A stretch of DNA of 64,000 nucleotides from Cyanoderma ruficeps (lineage: Eukaryota; Chordata; Aves; Passeriformes; Timaliidae): assembly GCA_008694505.1 (NCBI GenBank), contig VZDJ01000301.1, positions 3,740,850 through 3,804,849 on the forward strand, read 5' to 3'. The notes under the pieces were generated by a model, which was not told the origin of the DNA, did no database searches, and saw nothing but the letters and a program-made list of their open reading frames with translations. Below, in pieces: positions 42,401 through 55,400 of this stretch (positions within the stretch are counted from its first letter, which is position 1; each line of letters begins with the position of its first letter). The position numbers were made by a program, and so were the translations under genes.

Positions 42401-43400
42401 TCCATCCTGGAAAGCCCGAGGGATTTTCCCATCTCGCCTTTTCCACGTCCAGGGCCCCGGGAACGGCGGCCACACGACCCTGGCGCTCACACCGGGAGCC
42501 CGAAAGGTGTTTGCCCTTTTGATATGGACGAAACAAAAACACGTGTGGCGTTCTCCCCACCGAACAGCGGGTCTCGGGGCGAGGCGCCGCTGGGACCCCG
42601 CGCCGCCGCTCGCCCCCGCCGCATCCCCTCCGAGCCCACCCCGTAACATCCTCCAGGAGGCTGGGGGGACTTTCCCCTCCCTTCCCTTCCCTACTCGGGC
42701 CGAGCCGCCCGCCCGGTGCTCTCCGCGACCTCAGCGCGGAACGAGGGCCGCTCTCCGCCGCCGCTCCCGGGGAACGCGGGCCGGGGCCGCCCCCCGTGAG
42801 GGCTCCCGGCTCCCCGCACTGCGCATGAGCGGGGGAAGGCGGCGGAAGGGCCCGTGAGGAGCCGGGAGCCGCCGCCGCCGGAGGAAGCGTCGCCGCCGCC
42901 GCCCTCAGTGTCCGCCCGAGCCGGGAGGGGAGAGGCCCGCACAGCCCCCACCATGGTGAGCGGCAGCCCGGGGCCCCTCTGGGCCCGGCGCGGCGCCTCG
43001 GGGCCGGGCAGGGGCAGCGCGGCCTGGTCGTGGCGCGCTGGGTGTCCGGGAGCGGCCGAAAGGCCGGTGTCGGGTGCTCCGCAGGCGGGCACGATGCGCT
43101 GGCCCGGGGGCCGCTCGTCCTCCTGCCGGGCGCGGCGGGGCCGGCGTGCGGGGCCGCGGGGCGGGCGGCAGGGGCTGCTCCGGGCAGGGGCCTAAGCGGG
43201 GGGCGCCGGGATCCCGCCCAGGCCTCCGACCCGCGGGGCCCCGCCAGGCCCCGCACGGCGGGGAGGGGCTCGCTGGCACCTGGTGTGAGGGTTCGGGCTC
43301 CTCTGCGAGACAGCGGCGGTGTTGTGGGCAGCTCTGAGCGGTCTCTGCCCTGCGCCTGCCCCGTGCCTGCAGCAGCGCCGAGAGAGAGTGCGAGGGGCTG
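42400..43400 (+). promoter_or_regulatory. DCUN1D1: CpG-island promoter region of DCUN1D1
   Basis: A strongly G/C- and CpG-rich block of about 1 kb surrounding the first coding exon. An NRF1-like site, CTGCGCATGAGC (42819-42830), lies about 125 bases before the ATG, followed by an ETS-like GGAAG (42835-42850). No TATA box is seen. Likely a constitutive promoter with dispersed starts between about 42800 and 42930. Long open frames on both strands here are a product of base composition. Confidence 0.75.
42953..42955 (+). other. DCUN1D1: DCUN1D1 exon 1: start codon only
   Basis: ACCATG is followed directly by the donor GTGAGC, so the only coding content of exon 1 is the ATG. Exon 2 opens with AAC AAG TTG AAA (NKLK) after TTAG at 50891-50894. 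The product matches the known N-terminus MNKLK, which fixes this start. Confidence 0.92.
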
Positions 43401-46400
43401 CCAGAAACCGGGGGCTGCTCAGAGTTTTTCCTCAGGATTTCAAGCGTCTCAGGGCCCATTTAATACTGTCATTTCACAGGGAAACTTAGGGCTGTTGATG
43501 CGTCTTGAGCTGGGATTATGTTGGAGAATTTCTGGATGATTGTTCTAGGGTCTTGGTTGGTTCTCTTCATGGAAGTGTTGTAAAGGAGGGCCTTGCAAAG
43601 GTCCTCCTAGTAAAGGTCTTGTAAAGGTTTATCTTGCGTTTTCTCTGTAATACTGTTCTTATAGCTGAGGATTTGCTGTGGACTCCCAAACTGACTTTCT
43701 CCCTTGCTTCTTGTGGGGGGAAGCTGCAGTGTTTAGAACAACATTTGCTGGTTTTGTTTGCCTAAACAAAAGAGAAATACGTTCCTTCAGTGTAATTAAG
43801 GGGGCCCTCATTGGTTTCTTGCACAGTGTCTTATGCACCAGAGGGAACAGTCTATAGTAGTACTTCCAGGCTTTCTCCGTATTCAAATGTTGTAACAGCT
43901 TTAGCTACTACACCTGTACAATTTAAAGCAGAACTTTTCTGTAGCAGTGATACAGCCTCAGGAAGGGTGTGGGAGGGAGTCTCGAGATGTACTGGTGTAT
44001 GCTTATTGGTATAAAGATATTTTATGCGTGCTGGTAATACTATTCTGACGAGCAGTGTTAAAAACATATTAAAAAATATTACAACGTCACCTTTAATTGA
44101 TGGAGTCACATTGGCGTAAAAATCTGGTTAGCCAGTATTTAAATTAGTGGTGTGCAGACCTCTAATAAACTTGTCACTATGTAACCAGTATAATTTTTAA
44201 TTGAATAGTTTGATGTAGATCTTTGTTTGTGTTTTTTTATGAGAGTTTAAGACTGAAGTCTGAGTAAAGTTCAGATTGTAAAGGTGTTTTATTGTAGTTC
44301 TGCAGGTCTGGGACTGTCTCAAATAGTGCTTACACAGTGATGCTACACATTTTATGAAGATTTTTTTTTCTGTAAAAATCACCTAGAGCTGTCTCCCAGT
44401 ATATCCAATGTCGGCAGGCAAAATAAATACACAGTTAATGAAATAGACAGTTGATGTCTTGCATGTACATGTATTACTGGGTGACTATGAGATTAGACAT
44501 TTAAATTGAACAATACTGTAGAAAGTGGCTTTATAACAGAAATAGGGAGGCCCATCATTTGGAGAATAACTTCTTGTGAGAAACAGCAGAGTTCTGTCTG
44601 CTTGGTCTTCTTGGAAACACTTAACTGAAGAACCAGCAGACATACTCTGTGTAGCAGTTCTGTGCTGCTAGATTGGTGTTTATCAGATTGGAGGGAGAGT
44701 GTGAATACTCCAGTCATGGCCCCGAGCAGAGCTGTCAGGCCCTGTGCAAACGGCTGCGTTCCAGGTTGTGTTCCAGGTTGTGTTTGTTGACTCCAGCACC
44801 CAGGTGAAAGGATGACATAGACACTGAAGTGGGACTAAATGACAGACTGCAGCTTTTAAAAGTAGTAAATACAGGTATGGATGGTTTCCAGTGCCCAGGT
44901 GTAGGATTCTCTACCTGTACTTGTGGTATGTCAAAATCCTCTGTTTGGTTAGGGGGAGGCAGGGAGACTTCACAGGTATCTGAAGATGCCCATCCAGAAA
45001 CATGAGATTCGAGGTCCCATTTTCCTGCCCATGTACACAACTGCTCTGGCTCGTGCTCCCAGTGCCTGTGGCCAGGTGGCTTTTCCAGCACAGCAAATCC
45101 CATGGCTCAGGTTCCTGCAGCTGAGCCTGGCTCCTTCCTTCCCTGCTGGCTCTGCCCTGGGCTCACCAGTGGCCATATGGCCAGAGCCTTGTGCCTTCAG
45201 GACAGAGGTTTCCTGCCCCTGCCCCTGTCCCAGATGTGGAAGGGACACCACCCTGCCAGTGTTCCTCGGGCTGCTGAGAGCAGTCAGCCTCTCTTACCCT
45301 CCTCATTGGAGCTGGCAGTGCCTGTGGAAGTGCTGTCCTTCACCTTCCCTGTTAGAGGGTTACAGCTTCATCTCATCCTGAGGACAGTGGTGTCCTCATG
45401 AATCAAGGCAGAGCAGTAAGCTGGTCCTTTTTACTCCGAGCCATCTTCACTGCCTGTGCAATTCTGAATGATTTAATGAGTTTAGAACTGTGTGTGGTAA
45501 TCGAGGCAAACGTGGGATTATCTACATCTTCATCCAGAGCCAAGTGCTGGCCTTGTCTCTGTTTCCATTATCTACTATATTGTCCAGTTCGTGTTCTCGG
45601 AAAAATATTTCTGTGCTGATAAATACATAATTTCTTACTGCAAACCTCAGCTGACAGGAAGTTGTAAAATTTAATATTACAAGAATTTCATGTGTGACGC
45701 TGTGTCCTGTAATGCTAGTGTACTTCATGGCATTGTTATGTGGTGTTTAACTCACCGGGCTATTCTGCAAGGCCAGCTGTTTATACGTGGAATCTGTGGT
45801 GCTTATGCATGTCTGCAGCAGTTTGTTGATATTAAATATTTGAGGTTTGGTTGTCCCATAGTAAAAACTTTAAATTCTTGGCATTATGCTTCAGACTGAA
45901 TAGTCAGAGTGCTAGACAAGATGGTGCATGATTTTGTTTCCTCTCCTAGCTTACCAGAGATCCCTTTGAACTGATACTTTAAATCACTTTTAACTAGAGC
46001 CATGAAAGAAATATTCAGGAATATGAACTACTCTGAAAACAAGGTGTGAAATTTATTATGTAGCTCTTGATATTTTACTCATGTTTTGTGGTGCCAATGC
46101 AAATATACAGTATGAATAGAGCTTCTGCCCCAGACCAGAGTTTAGAATTCTAAACAACTGGCTGCTTTATGTTGTCCTTTTTTATTTGGAAAAGCCCTGA
46201 TTTTTTGTGTTTCCTTCACCTCTCAGGTTAGCATGAGTTACCATTATATCTACAGCAATCTGGGTAGCTGTATATTGACCTTCTGCCTGCCTGCAAATGC
46301 TGAAATTATTTTATCCACTAAAAGAATATTATAGAGGGTGGAAAGCAACTTTAATTTTATGTTGTGATTTTTCCCTTGGATTTTATATCTCAACAGACTT

Positions 46401-49400
46401 AGTAAGTTTTTTGTTCTGTTCCACTGCAGCCAAGTAGATTTCACATCAGTTTGACACAGAAGCTTACAAATGTCCTGAGTTTCTTACTTTGTGTGCCCTC
46501 TCTTAGGGAAGCTGCTGTGGAAGATAAAATGTAGTTGAAGGACATGTTTGTTTACATTATGCAGAAACTGTGGCTATTTACTTTCATTGGTTTTGTCTTT
46601 ACCTTAGATTTTTTTGGTAGCATACCTGTGTGCCATCACTGAGCATTAAGAAGCAGTTCTGTGTATTTGTAGATTTTTGTTGTAATTAACATTTTTCTTA
46701 CCAACCACAGAAGAATACTCATGATTTTTAAGCTTTGGCCATGTGTTTGTTGAATACAAGCAGTAGAGCTGACATTTTTAGGTGTCTTGTGGTTCCTTTC
46801 ATGGATACGCTGGGACGATTCAGGAGCAGAACTCCCCTGGCCATTGGTGCCACATCAAGGGACAGAAGTGGCAGCGGGGTGAGGGGGCTGCATGCCCGAG
46901 CCTTTGGGATTGAGCTGATGCCACTGGGGTCCTTGGGAAGAGCGGGGATGCTTCCCACAACCACAGCTCTTGCTGGAGTCTGCACGCAGTCCGGGTAAAG
47001 GCCTAGACTTTGTGGAGGTTGATACTATTTTAGAAAAGGCTTTTACCTGTCACACGCATGAGAACTTAACAGGCTTTCCTTTGAGTCCTGCCTGAAACAA
47101 AAGCACAGATGTCACATCGTTCAAATTCCTTTACTTAGCAGTGAAACTGGCAGGACTCGATCATCTGTGTGAGTGGCTGGGAAGGGAAAGGTGCAGAGCA
47201 GTTGCTCGCTGAGGAGGGACTGGGTGAGCCTTCCTTGGGGGCCACGAGGAAGTTGGGGCAGCAAAACTCCTCATGCCCTGCTTGTCCCACTGGTGGCTGC
47301 GTGGGACCTTTGAGCCAAGTCCAAGAGCAGGGCTCCAGCAGGGATCCTCAGCTCTGCAGTCCAGGCAGTGTGGGACAAAGGTTGGGGCTGTTTCCCACCA
47401 ACACTGGCCAGGAGAGTGGAGCCCTCATTTGGCTATTAGCTGTCCTCAAAGTGTTGATGACCAGTGTGCAGAACTTAGCTTTGAATCTGGGGTGACTGAA
47501 AACAGTGCAGAAGATAAGGAAAAGTCAGAGTTGGTAGGAAAGCTCTAGCATTTTTTGTTCCCAAGACCAGGAGTACCAAGTCCGAGTATTTTATTTTTTA
47601 TTTGTAGTTTTTCACTGAAGTATCTGATCAAGGAAAGGATATTGAATTAGAATATTCAAATTTGGTGCTTCATGGTAAGAGGCAAATCTTCATTTTAAAA
47701 TCAAAGGCATAGAATCAGATGTTAATTAGAATGAGTGTCATTTTATGAATCTACACAATGTAGCTTTTCATTTGGAGAAGTTGTTCTTTGTTTTAAAAGT
47801 AAGGTTATCTGTCTTGTTATTTTGAAATTCTTATTATAAAAGGTAGCTTGGATACCACACAAACTTAATCAAAGGCTTGCAGAGCTGAATCTTTCCTTTT
47901 CCTCTTAACCCAAGAAATAAGGGTACAAATTTGTTTCCTTTGCTTTCCATTGGTTTTCATTTGTATATATAGGCAAGACACATATCTGTTAAATAAAATT
48001 CTATCTTCCTTTTTAGCTTGTGTTAAAGTTGAGATGTTTTAAGTGGATGTGTTGCATTGCAGTGAGCACAATTTCAGTGTCAGGTAGTTGTTGCCTGATG
48101 ACTGTAGGATTAAAGGTTATGTGCTGCTCAGTATTGCACTTAAAACAATAATAGAGTATTAGTGCTCAGTGTCTAGAAATAGCCCTTAAAAGTGCAGAAG
48201 GTTTGGAACCTGTTCCTGCTTGAAGTGTGGGTTTTTAATGTGCTGGAAGAAGAGCTATAATAGGATAGTAAAAACTCAGCAGTAATTCCATCTCCTGCTG
48301 TCCTGTAGTAGGCCTGCAAAGGGTGTCCACTCACTTAGGATGTGAAATGTCTTGTCCACGTTGGCAGGGTTCTGCAGAAGCATTCATCAAACATAAAGAA
48401 AGGGCTTTGGCACTTCTTCACTAAAAATAAACTCAGTTTGACCAGAAAAAATATGATTATTCAAGAAAAATATTATGGCTGAACAGTGTGATTTATTGCA
48501 TCTTATACCTTACTGGATGTTGTACTGATTAGTATAATTAGCTGCTTGATTCTTTGCAATTTCCATCTGCTTTTAAAAAGGTTTTATGTTGTTACTATCA
48601 CTTAGGGAGCCCCAAGCATGGGAAAATCTCATGTACATATGTAGAATTTAAATTTGGTCATAAAAGGCATTTAAGCTGCAAGTTTTTGACCTAACAGATT
48701 TCACTCTTCTTTTATGTCAGGATGCAGAACACACCACCTTCTGTGGTCCTGGGCAGCCATGGTAGACCCTATTTAAACCTATTCCTTGACTTGTTGTGGG
48801 GTGTCACTGCTTTTGGAGCTCACCCTTGCAGGAGCAGGGCAGAACAAAGTCTCCTGAGGTTTTACAGAGTACTCACTATTAAATGGGCTATGCATACTTA
48901 CATGTACATGTTAAAAAAATCAAAATACTGAAGATTAAAGGCACCAGCTTTGTAAAGAAAGAAAAAGAAGAAAAGAAGAGCTAAGGTAATTTAAGTATGG
49001 TTGCCCTATAGTGCAGCTGAGTCTGTGGTGATGCAGCAGTCTGGCTGTGTGGAACTGATTAGAGGAAGCTGCTAATTGATAGAGAAAATTAAATTTGGGA
49101 TTGTTTCATCTTCATTTGGGATTTCATTCAGTGGTTTGTTTTTATATATCTGAGTTTACAATACATTTTAACAAGCTGCAACTAAAAATCCTTTAGTCAT
49201 TTCTGGAAGTGGTTCCACATGGCTTTGTCAGTGTAAGTGAATTCTGTGGAAGTGTGAGCTCAGTAGTGCAAGGTGCTGAGTGTCTGCAGTGGAGCCAAGC
49301 ACGGACTCATGGGGTGCACAGGAGCTGCTCTGGGGGCTTGGCCTTTACCTGGAGCCACGTCTGAAAAATCTCAGTTTCAGAAATGTGTTTGTAGCCAGAG

Positions 49401-52400
49401 ATTCAGTGTGACACAATTGGTCGAGACTGAAATAAAGCAGCAGCACATAATAGATGTAAAAATGGTGTAGCCTAACTAATGTCACCCTCTTTGAAGTCTG
49501 CAGTCTGAGCTAAGAGTTTGGCTTCAGTTAAGTGTTGTAGACACAGGGTGGTTTTGGTTTGGGAGGATTGTTTTCATTAAAGGACACTTAAGCTAAGGCT
49601 GTTGTTCTATTTAGTATATTATGTGAGTATCAGTCTAAACCAAATGTGATGCTCCTGTATTTTTTTTCAGTGGTGTAAGTCTGAAGCTGGTAATTTTACT
49701 ATTCTTACAAGTAAAAGTGTTCACACTCGTCACCAAGCCACTGAAAACTGATCCTGAGTTTTAGGACAGATGAATTTGTGTTCTGAAGCGTTAGTTCTTT
49801 TTTCTAGTGATAATGTGATTGAGCACTAATTATACTTTGGAATTAGGAGCTTGAGCACATACTGCTCCTAAATCACTCATTCTTTGGCTGAATTTTATCA
49901 CATCTTGGGATTTTTTTCACCTTTTCTCCATATTCCCTGAGAAGAAGCTGTTGAAATTACAGTTACAATAATTAACAATATACAAGTTTTGGTTAGAATA
50001 CAAAGCAAACTAAAAATGAAATATTTGTGCCATGTAAGAAATTTGTGTTATGTAAGAAATCCAATCCTGACTTAAAATTTTGTCAGAAACTTTAATTTAC
50101 TTTTTAATTTACTTTAATTGAGAATCTTTGCTTTGACTGTATTGAGTGAAGTGTAGAACTGAATTTGGGTGTAGTGCAGGAGCTGTGATTGCTTTCTCCT
50201 GATGAGCAGTTAGTTTTGTGTAACTCATACCCTTGAAATCCCGAGTGTGCTTCTCCTCGTCAGAAATATCCTTGGGAATCCCTCTCTGCTGATAAGCAGG
50301 AGTTTGTGTTCAGTGCTGGGCTAGGCCAGGGTGGGATGGCTGGGTCTGGGCAGGACGCCGGGAATTCCAGAGCTCTCACCTTGGCTACTCACTCCCCCGC
50401 CTGCCTCAGGCACAGTTACCTTTTTTTTCCCTTAGCTTGGTTGCTGCACCTGGAAATGGAGACAATGCCTCCTCGCAGGAATGGTTTGCAAATTATGTAG
50501 GTGGAGCTGAGAACCTTCAAAGTGAAAAATCTCTTTAAAGGAAAAGAAAACTTTAAGGTATTTCAGTGTGTAGCTCAGTGACAGGGATGAGCCGGCCCAG
50601 TGCCTTGCTGCCATCGGGAGGCCCGTGAGGAGATCCCGTTCCGGGTGTGGCCCTGGCCCTGCAGCAGCCGGGACCAAAGGACACCGGCCCTGCTGCTCAG
50701 TGCTGCTGAACTGTTCGGTGGCCTGCTCTGCCCCACCTCTGCAGGAACCTGATCAGATGTTTTGATAATCCTGACTGCTTCGGAAAATGATAAAGATACT
50801 CATTTAAAAAACAGTAAGAGACTGGTTTTTATTTACTTGTGGGTTTTTTTGTCCAGTAGACATTTCTAGTTACAGTATTGTCTGTTTTCATTAGAACAAG
50901 TTGAAATCATCACAGAAGGACAAAGTGCGTCAGTTTATGGTCTTCACACAATCTAGTGAAAAGACAGCAGTGAGTTGTCTGTCTCAAAATGACTGGAAGT
51001 TAGATGTTGCAACAGACAACTTTTTCCAAAATCCTGAACTTTATATACGAGAGAGTGTTAAAGGATCACTGGACAGAAAGAAGTTAGAACAACTATATAA
51101 CAGATACAAAGGTGAGTACCCTGAATTTTAAGGCTTATTTCCTATTTGTATAATTGTTATTTACAGTGTATTGGTGATGCTGTGCTCTTGTGCTGGGAAA
51201 TCTTAACTGACTCTTTCAGCTTTGTTTTTCTACACTGATAATATAAATCAGAAGGGATATAAAGGTAGGTTTCTGCTTCACAAGGATTACATGCACTTAC
51301 TGTATGTGCTCTGAATGTATCTACATTTATAGGACATAAGGGTCTGAGCTGGAATTGTGTGTAGACTGAGTAATTGTAATGGATAGGGAGAATTCTAGGT
51401 AAGTCTCCTGGGGAAGGCATATCACACAGGACTTGAAAAGGTTCCATACTAGGGATGGGTTCTACCTTTGTTTTTATTCAGCTTGTTCTTACTATCAGGT
51501 AGTTACAGAATGTAAAAGAAAACAGAGTCTCTGTATCTGTTATATAGCCAGTGTTCAACTGATAACATACCACTTAAAGTGGACTCAGTAGAGCAGAACA
51601 AATCCTGTGTTTTAGCACTTAATCTAAAAAAATGAGTGCTGTTTTCTGTCAGTTTTCCTGTGTTTTATGTGTATAATCCAAATACCGTTTTTGTGAAGTC
51701 TGTGTTGGCTTGCATTAGTAGATCTTTGTTAGCACAGTTGAAATGTGAGCACCTCACTTCCAGACCAGATGTTGATTCCTTTGTGGAAAGAGGAGTGGGC
51801 TGGCTGACTGAGGGGGCAGTGTAACTTCCCCCTGGAGGTTTCTGTGCCCAGCCTCCTGCATGCTGGAAACCTCCTGTGTGCCAGGAAATGCCCAAATCTG
51901 CTCTTGGGGTAGCTGTGGGTGGGCAGATTTGGGTGTTGGTACAGCTGGGAAACGAACCCTGCAGAATGGCTTCCAATGGAGCTCATCAGTGTGACCAAAG
52001 AGCCAACAGTGGAGTGTGCTGGGGGAGAGAACCCTGTGCTCTGTAGGGAATGAGTCAGAAGATCCTGCATATTATTAGGCAGAAGACAAATGTTTGTGGT
52101 GCTTTTGTCTCTCAATGAAAATAACATGAGCTTCATTGTATGGGAAGCTTTATTGCAGTAACTGCCTCAATTGTTAAAGCTTAACCATTGGGAACACTCA
52201 TTTAATTTTGTTTTTAAAATACTCTCTTGTAAGGGCTGATCCCAGAAATGGCTCCTTGAAAATGTTTCTTTGTCTTAAATATACTAGTTGAAGAAACCAG
52301 CTTTTTCAAATATCTGTTTTTCTTGATACTTATTTTTATGTCCCAAAGATCCTCAAGATGAAAACAAGATTGGTATAGATGGAATCCAGCAGTTCTGTGA

Positions 52401-55400
52401 CGACCTCGCTCTCGACCCAGCCAGCATCACCGTGCTCATCATCGCGTGGAAATTCCGGGCTGCAACACAGTGTGAGTTCTCAAAGCTGGAGTTCATGGAT
52501 GGAATGACTGAGCTGGGGTAAGTGCTCACTGGCTGTTAGATGGTCACAGTGTGATCCTGTGTCCTGTTTTGGGGAATTCTCAGTCTTGGTGTCCTTTCTG
52601 AGACGTTTCAGAGCCCAGCACTGCTTGTCTGCCTCTGGAAGAGCACAGCCCTGCCCTGGGTGTGTGACATTGTGTGGTGGTTGGCACAGAGCTGCTCTGG
52701 CAGGTAGAGCAGGGATGTTGGGCACACCTGGGGTTTCTCTGCCTCATGAGAGTGCAGGAGTCTTTATCTAATTTTCCTTAAAAATTTATGGATTATAGAA
52801 CCTGATATATCAGATATATGTGCAAATGCAATGGGAAAAAATAACAAATAAAATTCTTGTAGAGGTGCAGACTCATTAAAGGCTTCCTGAATTCTGTTTT
52901 GGTAATTGTTTTGTATTTTACAGTTTATAGATTTTTGTTTAACTCGTGGTTTTATGGCAAAATGAATAATAAATAAACAAACATGCTTTTTAAAATGCAG
53001 ATGTGACAGCATAGAAAAACTGAAGGCCCAGATTCCTAAAATGGAACAAGAATTAAAAGAGCCAGGAAGATTTAAGGATTTTTATCAATTTACTTTCAAC
53101 TTTGCAAAGAACCCGGGACAGAAGGGTTTAGGTATGTAATCTGATTCATAAGCATTTGTTCATAAATATTAGAAGTGATTAATTAAAGCAGTAGATGAAT
53201 GTATTACTGTGATCCAATGAATCTGAAAGATAACCACCCTGGGGATAAAAAACATCTCTGTGTTTTGAAAGATAGATGTCAATTTAAGGTATTCAAATTG
53301 ATTATTAATAAAGGCTTCAGAATTTTATGAGAGAGGCTTTATTCTTTCACTCAGAGTGCAGTTCTCAGTAAAGCACAGTGGATTATGGTCTTACATTAAA
53401 GACATAATTGCACCACTTAAAATTTGCAGCACCGAACAGATTAATTGAGTTTTTACTTTTAGGATAAATTGAAACTGTAAAACCATTTTCTGTGTAAGCA
53501 CATTTGTACAGTCCCTTGTAACACCAAAAATGCTTGCAAATGTCTTAGCAGGATAGAATTGGAGTGGTACAAATGGATTCCTGTGTTCTGGGCCTGGTGC
53601 CTGCTGCTGCCTACCTACAGAGATTTTTCCCCCTTACCTCACTGGAGGCTTTTTTGGTCATTATTTCAGCGTTCACATGCTGAGTGTGGCTTTGGTTGGT
53701 GTAACAGGTGGAGTGGAAGAAGAACTTATTAAAAATAATTTCAGAACACCACAGTTTGGATGGAATTAAAGGAACGAACTGTAGCTCTGTCTATTCAAAA
53801 CAGCAAAAATGAGGGAATAAAAATTTCTTTTGAGCAGTGATGTTAAACAGCCAGAACATACATTCATTTCTCTACAGTGTGATTTGGCTATTGGCCATAA
53901 CTGACATTTCATGGTCCTGTAGCTTCTTAAGTTAATTGTTCTGGTTTTGAGAAATAATAAAATATGGAAAGGCTGGTAGGCTCTTCCTTGTTAGCCTGTG
54001 CATTTGTTTTTCTCAGTAATGAAAATGCTCTAAACTGGCTGCCACTGGACAGCTTTGCATTCCCAGGCTGTGTAAAGATGAGCTTTCTGCTTTAGTTTTA
54101 TTGGCTTTTATGTACAGACCAAATTTTGGCTTAAAATGAATGTTGAAAAACAAGTAAATAAGCAAAAGCTCTATGTCCTTCTTTGACATTTTGCTGTATC
54201 TTGTTTGTTGTTTTCAGTGGATTGTGAATTCCATTGTATCCAAAGGAGCTCAAAGTGCTGCTAAACCATCTGAAAATACTTGTGCACACTTGTAGTCATT
54301 TCTGAATCATGCAAAGAAATGAATAGGCTGATTGGTATTTCTTGTAGGAAGTTATAATATAATTTTTTTAGGCTGCTACACCAATGAAAATGTGGACAGC
54401 GACTGAATTGTGGGATAAATTTCCCAGGAAAACTTATTTACTTGATTTCTCATTCATCATAAAGCTTCTTCATGCAGGTTAAGCTCTAGCATGGCAGACA
54501 AGTACAGTTTTCTGAGATCCATATACATAGTGTAAGATAGGTTTTTAAATTGTTTTTGTTTTTAAGTCTGGGTCTGGAAGTGATGTAGAACTGAGCTTAA
54601 AGTCTGCATGCTTACCAGCCCTTTTGGTGCTCATAAATACACAGTTCTAGGCATGAATTTAGAACAGGGCACAATAATTCTGGAAACCCTGGAGCAAAAG
54701 AATACTGGGAGAAGTACAGAGCTGCAAAGTAAGTGCTGCTAGTTAGACAATTAATTTTGGTGTGTCTAAATAACTGCTTGTAGGAACTTGCAAATTGATT
54801 TTAATGTATATTGGCCTCTAATCTTGCAAACATTGTGCAGTAGTTCAGGCACAGTTCTGGCAATGCATTTCTTCTGCATAATCCCTTACTACTGTGCAAG
54901 TACTGTGGGTGTCTGAAAAGTTCTTGTGATATTTGCATCTCATTGGAGAATACCCTGTAGCTGCTCTTCATCTCAAACACTGTTTGCTTCTCTTGCATCT
55001 CTCTGGACAAAATTCAAAATGGAGGAGGTATTTTGAGACTCTCTTTTGACCCAGGAGGATTTCACTGAGCATTTCTCACACTTACAGAAACCTAAAATTG
55101 TATCTTTACCTTCCAGTTTTGTTGTTTCATATAATTTCTTTTTAAAAATGTGGTTTGTCCCAAGGCATTATGTCATCATGCTTCACATGTTTGGACTCAT
55201 ACAGTGAGTTTGAGGTTGCAGCATCCTGAGATTTAGCTTTTAACAGCCTTTACTTACCCACAAGAATGATCTCAAAATTGTAGAAAAATGTCAGAATGCA
55301 GAGTTTGTTTACAGTGATTGTTTACAAAGCACTGTAAAATGCAGTAATTTGATGACCTTGCCTTTTTGTATGCACACCATAAATACAGCACAAGTAAATA

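Noticed and set aside
42372..43256. 294-codon minus-strand open frame over the DCUN1D1 CpG island
   Set aside because: Composition is Ala/Pro/Arg/Gly-rich on every frame of both strands, typical of G/C-rich sequence lacking stops. No recognisable domain.
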